Both the position numbers and the translations under genes were made by a program. A stretch of DNA of 64,000 bases from contig NZ_JAJEWK010000002.1 in assembly GCF_020687745.1 (NCBI RefSeq), forward strand, positions 186,001-250,000, read 5' to 3'. This stretch comes from Chryseobacterium sp. MFBS3-17. Its GTDB lineage: Bacteria > Bacteroidota > Bacteroidia > Flavobacteriales > Weeksellaceae. How positions within the stretch are numbered: the first letter of the stretch is position 1; each line of letters begins with the position of its first letter. The notes under the pieces are model-generated. The model had not been told where the DNA came from. It did no database searches and saw nothing but the letters and a program-made list of their open reading frames with translations. Positions 34,983 to 44,501 of this stretch are shown piece by piece.

Positions 34983-36002
34983 TTAATCTTTAGACAAAAA
35001 ATCCAGGACGGAGAAGTCTCCCAGCGAAATTTCTCTGGAAACGCCGTGGTATTCAGCAGAATTTCCGATCATAGAATTGCTGAGGTTGCCATGATTAATG
35101 GTCGTGTTCTCCTGAATCAGTGAGTTGTCTATATTAGAGTTCTGGATTTTGGTTCCATTGCCGATGCTTACATAAGGACCAACTTTAGAGTTGATCACGC
35201 GTACATTCTCGCCGATGAAGCATGGCGGGATGATGAGGCTGTTTTCTATCACAGCTGTGGAGGGAAAATGTGCAAATTCCTCACTTTCGTATTGAAGAAT
35301 TTTGCCGTTGGTTTCCACGGTGGCATTTTTATTTCCGCAATCCATCCAGTCATCTACTTTGCCCAGTGTGAATTTTGCATCTTTCTTTCTCAGGTTTTCC
35401 AGTGCAGTGGTCAGCTGATATTCGCCTCCGAATTTGATGTCGTTTGAAATAATGTGGTTAATTTCGTCCATCAGTTTTTCGGCAGATTTAAAGTAATAAA
35501 TACCGATGATGGCCAGATCTGATACAAATTCTTTAGGTTTTTCCACGAAATCAGTGATAAAGCCGTAGTCGTCCAGTTTTACCACCCCGAAGGCAGAGGG
35601 ATCTTCCACTTTTTTCACCCAGATGACCCCGTCTGAATTCTTGTCCAGATTGAAATCTGCGCGGAATAAGGTGTCGGCAAATGCCACCACCACATCGCCC
35701 TGCATAGAAGCCTCTGCACACTTGATGGCATGAGCGGTTCCCAGCGGCTGATCCTGGGTATAAATACTGCCTTTAGCACCCAGTTTGGATGCTATTTCAA
35801 GCAGTGATTCCTCTACTTCTGCTCCGAAATCGCCGATGATGAAGGCGATTTCATCTATTTTTTCCCCGGCTACTTTGGCAATGTCTTCTACGAGGCGCTG
35901 CACAATAGGTTTTCCGCCTATCGGAATCAGGGGTTTAGGTACTGTTAAAGTATGCGGTCTGAGACGGGATCCTCTGCCCGCCATAGGCACAATGATTTTC
36001 AT
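34983..36002 (-). CDS. Sugar-phosphate nucleotidyltransferase
   Basis: A 339-residue NDP-sugar pyrophosphorylase. The N-terminal signature MKIIVPMAGRGSRLRPHTLTVPKPLIPI is the nucleotide-binding loop (G-x-G-x-R and P-K). FADTLF holds the catalytic-metal Asp, and FVEKPKEF is the sugar-binding element. A C-terminal left-handed beta-helix (about 240-325) has hexapeptide repeats such as IGENVRVINSKVGPYVSIG. It makes an NDP-activated sugar (glucose or mannose type; not decidable here). A flippase and dut lie upstream on the same strand. Confidence 0.88.
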   Translation of the reverse strand: MKIIVPMAGRGSRLRPHTLTVPKPLIPIGGKPIVQRLVEDIAKVAGEKIDEIAFIIGDFGAEVEESLLEIASKLGAKGSIYTQDQPLGTAHAIKCAEASMQGDVVVAFADTLFRADFNLDKNSDGVIWVKKVEDPSAFGVVKLDDYGFITDFVEKPKEFVSDLAIIGIYYFKSAEKLMDEINHIISNDIKFGGEYQLTTALENLRKKDAKFTLGKVDDWMDCGNKNATVETNGKILQYESEEFAHFPSTAVIENSLIIPPCFIGENVRVINSKVGPYVSIGNGTKIQNSNIDNSLIQENTTINHGNLSNSMIGNSAEYHGVSREISLGDFSVLDFLSKD

Positions 36003-36029
36003 AAGTTCTTGTTTATTTTTTTGTGTTTT

Positions 36030-36461
36030 TTATTTTGAAGTACTGCCGAAGCCACCCGCTCCACGGTCAGATGAGCTTAGTGTTTCCACTACGGTCCATT
36101 CTGCGCATTCATGCCTGGCGATGACCATCTGCGCAATGCGGTCTCCGTCTTCAATCTGAAAGTCAGAATCTGACAAATTTACTAAAATAACTCCAACTTC
36201 ACCCCGGTAATCTGCATCAATGGTTCCGGGAGTGTTCAGTACGGTGATGCCGTTTTTCAGAGCCAGGCCACTCCGCGGCCGAATCTGGGCTTCATAACCT
36301 TCGGGGATTTCCATAAAAAGACCTGTGGGGATGAGTTTTCTCTGCAGGGGCTTCAGCAGAACGGGCACTTGCAGATGGGCACAGATGTCCATTCCCGCCG
36401 CACAGGGGGTCTGGTATTTGGGAAGCTCGTGGGAAGAGGTATTGATGATTTTTACGTTCAT
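36030..36461 (-). CDS. dut: Deoxyuridine 5'-triphosphate nucleotidohydrolase
   Basis: This enzyme hydrolyses dUTP to dUMP and pyrophosphate, keeping uracil out of DNA and feeding dTMP synthesis. It is 143 aa with all five trimeric dUTPase motifs: AGMDICAH (I), [10 protein letters not shown] (II), [19 protein letters not shown] (III, catalytic Asp), [10 protein letters not shown] (IV) and the C-terminal [10 protein letters not shown] (V) that closes the site. Its start overlaps the flippase stop by four bases. Confidence 0.97.
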   Translation of the reverse strand: MNVKIINTSSHELPKYQTPCAAGMDICAHLQVPVLLKPLQRKLIPTGLFMEIPEGYEAQIRPRSGLALKNGITVLNTPGTIDADYRGEVGVILVNLSDSDFQIEDGDRIAQMVIARHECAEWTVVETLSSSDRGAGGFGSTSK

Positions 36462-37879
36462 TTTTTAATCTTGATTAATAGGTTTTTTTGGTCACTGCTA
36501 AAAAAGACAATGACTGCAAAAATGATAAATAATAAATTTCCAATCCAAATATCTGCATTAAATAATTGATAAGAAATTACTGAAAATATGGCCAGAACAA
36601 GTAAGATTCCTGCCAGTTTTCCCACTTTATACGGTATGGGAAAATACTTCTGACCCAAAATATAGGAGAGAATCATCATGCTGGCATAAGCCGCAAGGGT
36701 GGCCCATGCTGAAACCATAAATCCATATAAAGGCAGTAATACGATGTTCAGTATAATTGTAATGATGGCGCCGGCCCAGGAAATGATAGTGCCCATCCCG
36801 GTGCGGTCTGTGACTTTATACCAGGTGGAAAGGTTGTAATAAATGCCGAAAAACAAGTTGGCCATAACGATGACCGGAATAATGTCTATGGCGGTCCAGT
36901 AGTCCTGATCGGGAATAAAAATCAATTTTAGCCATGAGATATTGGCAATAATGCCCATGGCAACTACCGAAGCAAAAAGCGTGAAATATTCGGTGACTTG
37001 AGCATAGGTAAATCTGGCGTTATCCTGATTCATTTGCTTAAAGAAATACGGTTCTATCCCCATTCTGTACGCGGTTACAAACAACGTCATAAGCACGGCC
37101 AGCTTATAGCAGCCGCCGTATGCACCAGCATCGCCATCCGGAATGAGATGCACCTGCACGGCTTTGTCGAAATTTTCATTGATCATAAATGCAAAACCTG
37201 CAATCATGACCGGCCACGAATAGTGGATCATTCGGCGGAATAAGGATTTTACAAACTGAAATCTGACTTTCAGGATTACCGGAAGCAACATGAGTACACC
37301 TGCCAGACTACCCATCAGATTGCTCCAGAATGTATAGGAAACTTTTTGATTCATGCCCAGACTTTCTGAAATGTGTCCGGGAATGTATAGGAATAATGAA
37401 ACCACAAGAACTGTTTGCAGGAGGGATTGCACGACTCTGATTGCGGAGTATTTAATGGGTTTGTTGTGAAACCTGAGCCAGGCCAGCGGAATGACGCAGA
37501 GTGTATCCAGAAAGGCAATCCAGGCAAACCAGCGGATGAATTCAGGGGTTTTTTCATAACCCAGAAAACTGGATACGGATCCCGTAAAAGCAAGAACAGA
37601 TATCAAAAATAGGGAAGCCAGACCAAACAGGAACCAGAAAGAAGTGTTGAATGTTTTCCTTTCGTTGTTCTTTTCTGAAGAAAACCGGAAATAAGCCGTT
37701 TCAAACCCGAACGTAAGCAGAATATTGATGAAGGAAACAATGGCATAAAGGTTCGTGAATTGTGCAAATTCATCCTTGTCAATGAATTTGATATATAGTG
37801 GATTCAGCAAGAAAATTATAATTCTGGGCAGAATGGCACCAATACCGTAAATAATGGTTTCACTGATTAACTTCTTCAA
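36458..37879 (-). CDS. Polysaccharide flippase (MATE/Wzx-like, MOP superfamily)
   Basis: A 473-residue polytopic membrane protein with about 12-14 hydrophobic segments. [32 protein letters not shown] at the start is typical of oligosaccharide flippases (PST/Wzx). The start is a TTG at 37879, since no in-frame ATG exists upstream before the divergent promoter region. It would move lipid-linked glycans across the inner membrane. With the nucleotidyltransferase downstream it suggests surface-polysaccharide synthesis, although dut separates them. Confidence 0.85.
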   Translation of the reverse strand: MKKLISETIIYGIGAILPRIIIFLLNPLYIKFIDKDEFAQFTNLYAIVSFINILLTFGFETAYFRFSSEKNNERKTFNTSFWFLFGLASLFLISVLAFTGSVSSFLGYEKTPEFIRWFAWIAFLDTLCVIPLAWLRFHNKPIKYSAIRVVQSLLQTVLVVSLFLYIPGHISESLGMNQKVSYTFWSNLMGSLAGVLMLLPVILKVRFQFVKSLFRRMIHYSWPVMIAGFAFMINENFDKAVQVHLIPDGDAGAYGGCYKLAVLMTLFVTAYRMGIEPYFFKQMNQDNARFTYAQVTEYFTLFASVVAMGIIANISWLKLIFIPDQDYWTAIDIIPVIVMANLFFGIYYNLSTWYKVTDRTGMGTIISWAGAIITIILNIVLLPLYGFMVSAWATLAAYASMMILSYILGQKYFPIPYKVGKLAGILLVLAIFSVISYQLFNADIWIGNLLFIIFAVIVFFSSDQKNLLIKIKK

Positions 37880-37896
37880 CGCGTGAAAATTTTTGG

Positions 37897-37904
37897 TAAA
37901 GGTA
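37897..37904 (-). promoter_or_regulatory. Candidate -7 box (TACCTTTA on the minus strand) for the flippase operon
   Basis: TAAAGGTA on the plus strand reads TACCTTTA on the minus strand, one mismatch to TAnnTTTG. It lies 17 bases upstream of the TTG start. Confidence 0.3.
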
Positions 37905-37967
37905 ATAATTTTTTGATGTGGGGTTCAGATATCTGCTTTCAGATTTCTCCGGGTGCTCTTGAAAAGC

Positions 37968-37975
37968 TAAATTTG
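37968..37975 (+). promoter_or_regulatory. -7 promoter box (TAAATTTG) for dihydroorotase
   Basis: An exact TAnnTTTG 18 bases upstream of the ATG. The -33 element is not obvious. Confidence 0.4.
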
Positions 37976-37993
37976 TAAAAATCTGTTCTCAAA

Positions 37994-39328
37994 ATGAAAA
38001 TTCTTATCAAAAACGCCACCATCATCAATGAAAATAAGTTGGTTGAAAGTGATTTACTTATAGAAAATGATTTGATTGCCCGGATTGACACCCATATCAG
38101 CGATTCCGGTGCAGATCGTGTAATTGATGCCTCCGGGAAGTTTCTGATGCCGGGTGTGATTGATGACCAGGTGCATTTTCGCGAACCCGGACTGACGCAT
38201 AAAGGGGATATAGAAAGTGAATCCCGTGCTGCGGTAGCCGGCGGAGTCACCAGTTATATAGAGCAGCCCAATACGGTGCCTAATGCGGTGACGCAGGGAC
38301 TGCTGGAGCAGAAGTATACGCTGGCAGAAGGCCGTTCATTTGCCAATTATTCATTTTCGATGGGCGGAACCAATGACAATCTGGAAGAAGTGCTGAAAAC
38401 AAATCCGCGAAACGTGGCCGCCATCAAACTTTTCCTGGGCTCGTCTACCGGAAATATGCTGGTAGATGACCCGGAGACGCTGGAGGAAATTTTTTCAAAG
38501 GTAAAGATGCCCATCTGTGTGCATTGCGAAGATGAAGCCACCATCCGCAGAAATACAGAAAAGTATCTGTCTGAATTTGGAGAGGATATCCCGGTTCGGT
38601 ACCATCATCTGATCCGGAGTGCTGAAGCATGTTATATTTCATCGTCCAAAGCAGTGGAACTGGCAAAGAAAACAGGTGCCCGGCTGCATATTTACCATCT
38701 TTCCACCGCCCGGGAAACCGAACTTTTCCGCAATGATATCCCTCTGGAAGAAAAGAAAATTACCGCGGAGGTCTGTGTGCATCATCTCTGGTTTACAGAT
38801 GAAGATTATGAAACCAAAGGAACGCTCATTAAATGGAACCCGGCCGTGAAAACCTTTGAAGATAAAGAAGCGCTGTGGAAAGCCTTGCAAGACGGGAGAA
38901 TTGATGTGATAGCTACCGATCATGCCCCACACACATTGGAGGAAAAAAATCAGGTCTATACCAAATGTCCTTCCGGAGCACCGCTGGTACAGCATTCCTT
39001 GCCTGCCATGCTGGAGATGCATGCAAAGCGGCGGATTTCTCTGGAGAAAATTGTAACAAAAATGTGTCATAATCCGGCCATAATTTTCAATATCGAAAAA
39101 AGAGGATTTATTCGCCAGGGGTACAAAGCAGATTTGGTGCTGGTAGATCTGGACAGTCCGTGGACCGTTAAAAAGGACAATATTTTATATAAATGCGGCT
39201 GGTCTCCTCTGGAGGGAACCACATTCAGCGCACGTGTTACCCACACTTTTGTGAACGGGTATCCTGCTTATGAAAATGGGGTAGTTTCGGACCAGCGCGC
39301 GGGCGAAAGATTGTTGTTTGACCGTTAG
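37994..39328 (+). CDS. pyrC: Dihydroorotase, class I
   Basis: This zinc amidohydrolase closes carbamoyl-aspartate to dihydroorotate in pyrimidine synthesis. It is 444 aa. Motifs include IDDQVHFREPGLTHKG at 57-72, KLFLGSSTGN (bridging Lys), CVHCED, RLHIYHLSTARE and the catalytic-Asp motif IDVIATDHAPHTLEEK, then NPAIIF. The usual first metal His of HxH is Gln (Q59-V-H61). That variant is, as I recall, common to Bacteroidota enzymes and not a lesion. The gene is divergent from the flippase operon. Confidence 0.93.
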   Translation: MKILIKNATIINENKLVESDLLIENDLIARIDTHISDSGADRVIDASGKFLMPGVIDDQVHFREPGLTHKGDIESESRAAVAGGVTSYIEQPNTVPNAVTQGLLEQKYTLAEGRSFANYSFSMGGTNDNLEEVLKTNPRNVAAIKLFLGSSTGNMLVDDPETLEEIFSKVKMPICVHCEDEATIRRNTEKYLSEFGEDIPVRYHHLIRSAEACYISSSKAVELAKKTGARLHIYHLSTARETELFRNDIPLEEKKITAEVCVHHLWFTDEDYETKGTLIKWNPAVKTFEDKEALWKALQDGRIDVIATDHAPHTLEEKNQVYTKCPSGAPLVQHSLPAMLEMHAKRRISLEKIVTKMCHNPAIIFNIEKRGFIRQGYKADLVLVDLDSPWTVKKDNILYKCGWSPLEGTTFSARVTHTFVNGYPAYENGVVSDQRAGERLLFDR

Positions 39329-39435
39329 AACTGATGCCCTTTCTGAATTCAAATACTAAAAATAACGAAGAGAGTGAAACTTTTTCATAACTTTCACGTC
39401 CTATATGCAATAAATTAATTTCAAGAATAAATACT

Positions 39436-42360
39436 ATGTTAAAAAAGAAATTTCTGATGCTGATGGCTGCGGGTATGTTATTTACGGCGCAGGCACAGGA
39501 TTACCAGTGGAAGGAAGCGCAGAGTGGGGGCTATACCTACCGCTATGTGACCAATGATCCTACACAGGCCCGCTTTTATACCCTCAAGAATGGCTTAACC
39601 GTAATTCTGAGTCCCACAAAGAAAGACCCACGGGTTCAGGCATATATTGCGACCAAAGCGGGAAGTAAGACCGACCCGGCTACCAACACCGGACTGGCTC
39701 ACTATCTGGAGCATATGCTCTTCAAGGGTACAGATAAATACGGCTCGCTGGACTGGGCCAGAGAAAAAGCCGAGCTGGACAAGATTGATGCATTGTATGA
39801 GCAGTATAACAAAGAAAAAGACGAAACCAAAAGAAAAGATATCTACACGAAGATTGATTCTGTTTCCGGAGTAGCTGCCAAATATGCGATTGCCAATGAA
39901 TATGACAAGATGATGACAGCCATGGGTGCTCAGGGTACAAATGCGTGGACCAGTTTTGAAGAAACCGTGTATACAGATGATGTGCCATCCAGCTCACTGG
40001 ATAAATATCTGACCGTACAGGCAGAGCGGTTCCGGAATCCCGTTCTGCGGATCTTTCATACTGAACTGGAAGCGGTTTACGAAGAAAAGAACAGATCGCT
40101 GGACAGTGACGGCCGTAAAGTTTTTGAAACACTTTTCGGAACGCTTTTCGAAAATCACAACTACGGAAGACAAACCACAATTGGTACCGTAGAACACCTG
40201 AAGAATCCGTCGCTGGTAGAAATCCGGAAGTATTTCGAGACCTATTATGTGCCTAATAATATGGGCGTCATTCTTTCTGGAGATTTCAATCCCGATGAGG
40301 TCATTGCAAAAGTAGACAGTGCGTTCTCTTATATGCAAAATAAACCAGTGCCAAAATATACATTTCAGCCGGAGAAACCCATTACAGCCCCTGTTGTAAA
40401 AGAAATTGTGGGTCCTGATGCAGAAAGTCTTACCATCGGTTTCAGATTGCCGGGCAACAAAGATAAAGATGTGTTGCTGGCAGATCTGGTAGGTTCTATC
40501 TTAACCAACGGAAAAGCAGGTTTGCTGGACCTGAATCTGGTGAAAAAGCAGAAATTACTCCGGGCCAGCGCTTTTACCTATACTTTGCAGGATCATGGTA
40601 TTTTGTACCTTTCTGCAGCGCCTACTTCCGGGCAAACGCTGGATGAGGTGCGGACATTGGTTCTGGCAGAACTGGATAACCTTAAGAAAGGAAATTTTGA
40701 TGAGGATTTAATTCCCTCTATTGTAAACAATATCAAAAAAGAAAGAATTCAAAGCACAGAAAAGTACGGCGACAGGGCATCGCTTCTGCAGGGTGCTTTC
40801 AATGCTGAGCTGGACTGGAAAGATCAGGTAGCTTATGTAGATGATATATCAAAAATCAGCAAGGCAGATGTGGTGGCTTTTGCCAATAAATATTTTGGTA
40901 ATAATTATGTGGCCGTCTTCAAAAGAAAGGGAGAAAATAAGGATGTTCAGAAGATTGAGAAACCGTCCATCACACCAGTGGAAACGAATCCTGACAAACA
41001 GTCTGCATTTGTGAAAATGGTGAATGAAATGCCTAATATTCCTTCGGAACCTGTATTTTTAAATTTTGACAAGGATATTCAGAAATCAAAAATCGGCAAT
41101 GCAGAAGTGCTTTATGTTCCCAATACAGAGAATCAGTTGTACAGATTGCGTTACCGGTATAAAATCGGATCGCTGAATGACCTGAAGCAAAGTCTGGCAT
41201 CCCAGTATCTGCAGTTTCTGGGGACCGACAAGAAATCTTCAGAAGATATTTCCAAGGAATTTTATAAAATTGCCTCCAGTTTCAGAGTTTCCACCGGAGA
41301 AGAATATACTACGGTAACTATAGAAGGGCTTCAGGAGAATTTTGATCAGGCGGTTCGTCTGTATGAAGAGCTGGTGGTTAATGCGCAACCCGATGAAAAC
41401 GCACTGGCAGCACTGAAAGCCAGAATTGCAAAATCCAGAACGGATGCCAAGTCTAATAAAGGTGCCATCCTGCAAGGACTTACCAGTTACGCTATGTACG
41501 GCCCGAAGAATAAATTCAATCATACCTTCTCAGATGCAGAGTTGCGGTCGGTTTCCGCAAAGGAGCTCACGGATTTGATCAAAAATCTTAACAATTACGA
41601 ACAAACCATTATTTATTATGGTCCTCAGCCGCTGAAAACTTTTACGTCGAATCTTTCAAAACTACATAAAGTTCCTGCCAGATTCGCTGTGGCTACGCCT
41701 GCCAAACAGTTCAAGCAGATTGCTCAGACCAGGAATCAGGTGCTGTTCACAGATTATGATATGGTACAGGCAGAGACCCGGTGGATCAGAAATAATGATG
41801 CGTATAATGCTGCAAACACTCCGGTGGTCACGGTATTTAATAATTATTTTGGAGGCGGAATGGGCTCTGTGGTATTCCAGACCATACGCGAGAGTAAAGC
41901 ACTGGCATACAGTACTTATGGGTATTATGTGCAGCCGTCCAAAAAAGATGACCGCTATTATATGATGAGTTATGTGGGCAGTCAGGCAGACAAATTTAAC
42001 GATGCTGTGGGTGCCATGAATGAACTGCTTACCACCATGCCACAGTTGCCGGTAAATCTGGAGCTTGCCAAAACATCTGTGAAGAAAGATATACAGACGG
42101 AGAGAATTACTCAGGATGATATTATTTTCAGGTATCTTGCTCTGCAGCAGCTTGGACTGAAAGACGATATCAGAAAACAGCTTTATACCAATGTGGATAA
42201 GATTACGATGACGGATCTCCATAAATTTCACACCACTAATATTTCCGGGAAACCCTACACGTATGCACTTGTAGCATCAGAAAAGAATGTTAAAATGGAC
42301 GATGTGAAGAAAATAGGAGAAGTTAACAAAATTTCTCTGGAAGAACTTTTCGGTTACTAA
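39436..42360 (+). CDS. M16 family zinc metallopeptidase, two-domain
   Basis: A 974-residue exported (signal MLKKKFLMLMAAGMLFTAQAQ) pitrilysin-like peptidase. The inverted zinc motif HYLEH is at 89-93, preceded by GLAHYLEHMLFKGT, and the third ligand Glu lies in ELEAVYEEKNR. The C-terminal half repeats the M16 fold (AYSTYGYYVQPSKKDDRYYMMSYV) but lacks the zinc motif, as usual. It probably degrades peptides in the periplasm. Its own terminator follows at 42384. Confidence 0.92.
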   Translation: MLKKKFLMLMAAGMLFTAQAQDYQWKEAQSGGYTYRYVTNDPTQARFYTLKNGLTVILSPTKKDPRVQAYIATKAGSKTDPATNTGLAHYLEHMLFKGTDKYGSLDWAREKAELDKIDALYEQYNKEKDETKRKDIYTKIDSVSGVAAKYAIANEYDKMMTAMGAQGTNAWTSFEETVYTDDVPSSSLDKYLTVQAERFRNPVLRIFHTELEAVYEEKNRSLDSDGRKVFETLFGTLFENHNYGRQTTIGTVEHLKNPSLVEIRKYFETYYVPNNMGVILSGDFNPDEVIAKVDSAFSYMQNKPVPKYTFQPEKPITAPVVKEIVGPDAESLTIGFRLPGNKDKDVLLADLVGSILTNGKAGLLDLNLVKKQKLLRASAFTYTLQDHGILYLSAAPTSGQTLDEVRTLVLAELDNLKKGNFDEDLIPSIVNNIKKERIQSTEKYGDRASLLQGAFNAELDWKDQVAYVDDISKISKADVVAFANKYFGNNYVAVFKRKGENKDVQKIEKPSITPVETNPDKQSAFVKMVNEMPNIPSEPVFLNFDKDIQKSKIGNAEVLYVPNTENQLYRLRYRYKIGSLNDLKQSLASQYLQFLGTDKKSSEDISKEFYKIASSFRVSTGEEYTTVTIEGLQENFDQAVRLYEELVVNAQPDENALAALKARIAKSRTDAKSNKGAILQGLTSYAMYGPKNKFNHTFSDAELRSVSAKELTDLIKNLNNYEQTIIYYGPQPLKTFTSNLSKLHKVPARFAVATPAKQFKQIAQTRNQVLFTDYDMVQAETRWIRNNDAYNAANTPVVTVFNNYFGGGMGSVVFQTIRESKALAYSTYGYYVQPSKKDDRYYMMSYVGSQADKFNDAVGAMNELLTTMPQLPVNLELAKTSVKKDIQTERITQDDIIFRYLALQQLGLKDDIRKQLYTNVDKITMTDLHKFHTTNISGKPYTYALVASEKNVKMDDVKKIGEVNKISLEELFGY

Positions 42361-42380
42361 ATCAATTTTTGATGATGATA

Positions 42381-42409
42381 AAAACTGTCCGTTTCGGGCA
42401 GTTTTTTTG
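42381..42409 (+). terminator. Rho-independent terminator after the M16 peptidase
   Basis: ACTGTCC (42384-42390) pairs with GGGCAGT (42396-42402, one G-T pair), extended by AAA/TTT and followed by TTTTTG. Confidence 0.8.
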
Positions 42410-42517
42410 TTTAATGAGCAGCGGGTTCAGGCAGCGGGTTTCGTTTGTTATTTAATGAATATTAAAACCAAAACGTTTCACCATAAATTTCCCTAAATTT
42501 ACCTTAAAATCAATCAT

Positions 42518-43396
42518 ATGAAATATACAGAACCGATGCTTCGCGATGGAGCGCTAAAGGATAAAGTAGCTGTGGTAACAGGCGGTGGTAGTGGATTGGG
42601 CAAGGCCATGACGAAATATTTCCTGGAACTGGGTGCCAAAGTGGTCATCACCTCCCGCAATCTGGAAAAACTGAAAACTACAGCAAGAGAACTGGAAGAG
42701 GAAACCGGGGGAGAAGTGTTTCTGGTAAGTTGTGATGTCCGGAACTGGGACGAGGTAGAGGCTATGAAACAGGCGACTTTAGAACGGTTCGGGAAAATCG
42801 ATATCCTTGTGAATAATGCTGCCGGCAATTTTATAGCGCCCACAGAGCGGCTTACCCACACGGCTTTTGATGCGGTTCTGGATATCGTACTGAAAGGAAC
42901 CAAGAACTGCACGCTTTCCATAGGCAAGCACTGGATTGAGCAAAAATCTGCGGGAACCGTACTCAATATTGTAACTACCTATTCGTGGACGGGTTCTGCT
43001 TATGTGGTGCCCTCTGCCTGTGCCAAAGCAGGCGTTCTGGCCATGACCCGTTCTTTGGCGGTAGAATGGGCTAAATACGGAATCCGTTTTAATGCCATTG
43101 CACCGGGCCCGTTTCCTACCAAAGGTGCATGGGACCGGCTGCTGCCCGGAGACCTTCAGGAGAAATTTGATATGCGCAAGAGGGTCCCGCTGCGCCGGGT
43201 GGGAGAGCATCAGGAACTTGCCAACCTCGCGGCTTACCTGGTTTCAGATTATTCTGCTTATATGAATGGTGAAGTCGTGACTATAGACGGTGGCGAATGG
43301 CTGCAGGGTGCGGGCGAATTTAATATGCTGGAGCAGATTCCGGCCGAGATGTGGGATATGCTGGAAGCAATGATTAAAGCTAAAAAGTCTGGCTAA
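42518..43396 (+). CDS. Short-chain dehydrogenase, 2,4-dienoyl-CoA reductase-like
   Basis: A 292-residue SDR oxidoreductase. The Rossmann motif is TGGGSGLGKAM near residue 22, with NNAAGN near 105. TTYSWTGSAYVVPSACAKAG is where other SDRs have Y-x3-K; the Tyr is replaced and Lys kept, exactly as in mitochondrial and peroxisomal 2,4-dienoyl-CoA reductases. EWAKYGIRFNAIAPGPF follows, also a DECR hallmark. It would reduce 2,4-dienoyl-CoA with NADPH during breakdown of unsaturated fatty acids. It is monocistronic, ended by the terminator at 43416. Confidence 0.87.
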   Translation: MKYTEPMLRDGALKDKVAVVTGGGSGLGKAMTKYFLELGAKVVITSRNLEKLKTTARELEEETGGEVFLVSCDVRNWDEVEAMKQATLERFGKIDILVNNAAGNFIAPTERLTHTAFDAVLDIVLKGTKNCTLSIGKHWIEQKSAGTVLNIVTTYSWTGSAYVVPSACAKAGVLAMTRSLAVEWAKYGIRFNAIAPGPFPTKGAWDRLLPGDLQEKFDMRKRVPLRRVGEHQELANLAAYLVSDYSAYMNGEVVTIDGGEWLQGAGEFNMLEQIPAEMWDMLEAMIKAKKSG

Positions 43397-43415
43397 CAAA
43401 AAGTGATAAAAGATA

Positions 43416-43445
43416 AAAAACCCGAATTTTAATTCGGGTTTTTCT
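43416..43445 (+). terminator. Rho-independent terminator upstream of the DUF2589 operon
   Basis: AACCCGAATT (43419-43428) pairs perfectly with AATTCGGGTT (43431-43440), followed by TTTC and preceded by A-run pairing. It insulates the next operon. Confidence 0.85.
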
Positions 43446-43525
43446 GTAAAATTGTTAAAGAATAAATGTTATGACTGGCCATTTAAGAAAATAATATGAT
43501 TTAAAAAAGGTGTTTTTCCTGAAAG

Positions 43526-43552
43526 TTTGAAATAATTTTTGTGATAAGTTTG
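43526..43552 (+). promoter_or_regulatory. Promoter of the DUF2589-protease operon
   Basis: TTTG (43526-43529), a 15-base spacer and an exact TAnnTTTG (TAAGTTTG, 43545-43552). The box ends 35 bases before the ATG at 43588. The spacing is slightly short, but the -7 box is clear. Confidence 0.5.
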
Positions 43553-43587
43553 CAATGAAAAACTTTAACCATTAAAACTTATCAATC

Positions 43588-44490
43588 ATGGAAACTTTAA
43601 AAGCAGTCCTGGAAAAGGATCAGTCTAAAAAGACAAAAGCTGAATTAGTAGAACTGTTAAACGGTATAGAAGGTCTTCTTACTCCTTCTGTGTACGAGAA
43701 AGTAAGCGGCCTTACTCCCGCTGAAGCCGCAGAATTACCGAAAAAAGAAATTCTTGAAATTCTGAATTCTTTCAAAGAAAATTACGATTCAAAATGGGAA
43801 AAATCTCTGGCAGGCGTGTCCTCATCAGTGCTGAATATGGTGTTCGGACAAATAAAAGCCAGTGAGATGGCGTTTAAAGCTGCAGATGCAGATGATGCCA
43901 ATTTTGCTGCTGAGCTGGGAAGTATCGATTTTGCCAAAATCATCGGTGGTCCGCTGGATGCCTGTGTGAGGGCGCAGACCAATGCTTCTGTAGCTACCGT
44001 AGCGTTCATTAATAATGTAGGCTTTGAGATTACAGATCAGGCAACGGGAGCCAAAAAACTCAGAATGGCAGAATTCAAATACAAGAAGAATATTCCCAAT
44101 CCGGATTTTAATCCTGACGAAGACGCAGGAGATGATAATCCCAAAACCATTGAAACAGATGCTGAAATTTCTGTTCCGTTCATCGCATTACTCAATGTGC
44201 CTTCTTTCCGGATCGAAAGTTGTGATATTGACTTTAATGTCAAATTGAAATCCACGTTTACACAGAATGTGACCACTCAGTTGGGTATTGATACTTCTTT
44301 CAGTACCGGATCCAGTGGGATTTCCAACTTGTTTGCAAAGGTAAATTTCAAAGTAGATGTATCTACCAAAAGAACAAGCTCTACCGGAACCAAAATCGAG
44401 AAAGAATACTCTCTCGGTGTAAAAGTGCGGGCAACCAATGATGAGATGCCGGCAGGCCTGGAAAAAGTATTGGGACTATTGGCTAACTAA
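43588..44490 (+). CDS. DUF2589 domain protein
   Basis: A 300-residue cytoplasmic protein with no signal peptide. Residues 1-105 are a helical extension, including KAELVELLNGIEGLL. Residues about 110-300 match DUF2589: the helix KIIGGPLDACVRAQTNASVATVAFI, the strand MAEFKYKK, then ISVPFIALLNVPSFRIESCDIDF with its proline-rich 'VP' turns. It ends VKVRATNDEMPAGLEKVLGLL, where 'A.nDeMPaGLeKvL' is the family's usual end. An acidic loop (NPDFNPDEDAGDDN) interrupts the sheet. The biochemical role of DUF2589 is unknown to me. It is the first gene of a five-gene operon, 11 bases before the next. Confidence 0.82.
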   Translation: METLKAVLEKDQSKKTKAELVELLNGIEGLLTPSVYEKVSGLTPAEAAELPKKEILEILNSFKENYDSKWEKSLAGVSSSVLNMVFGQIKASEMAFKAADADDANFAAELGSIDFAKIIGGPLDACVRAQTNASVATVAFINNVGFEITDQATGAKKLRMAEFKYKKNIPNPDFNPDEDAGDDNPKTIETDAEISVPFIALLNVPSFRIESCDIDFNVKLKSTFTQNVTTQLGIDTSFSTGSSGISNLFAKVNFKVDVSTKRTSSTGTKIEKEYSLGVKVRATNDEMPAGLEKVLGLLAN

Positions 44491-44501
44491 TTTTTTTCAT
44501 A

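Noticed and set aside
37994-39328. Dihydroorotase apparently missing a metal ligand (Q59 in place of His)
   Set aside because: The DDQVHFREPG variant is, to my knowledge, usual in Bacteroidota dihydroorotases. The other metal and catalytic residues are present, so it is not a broken gene.
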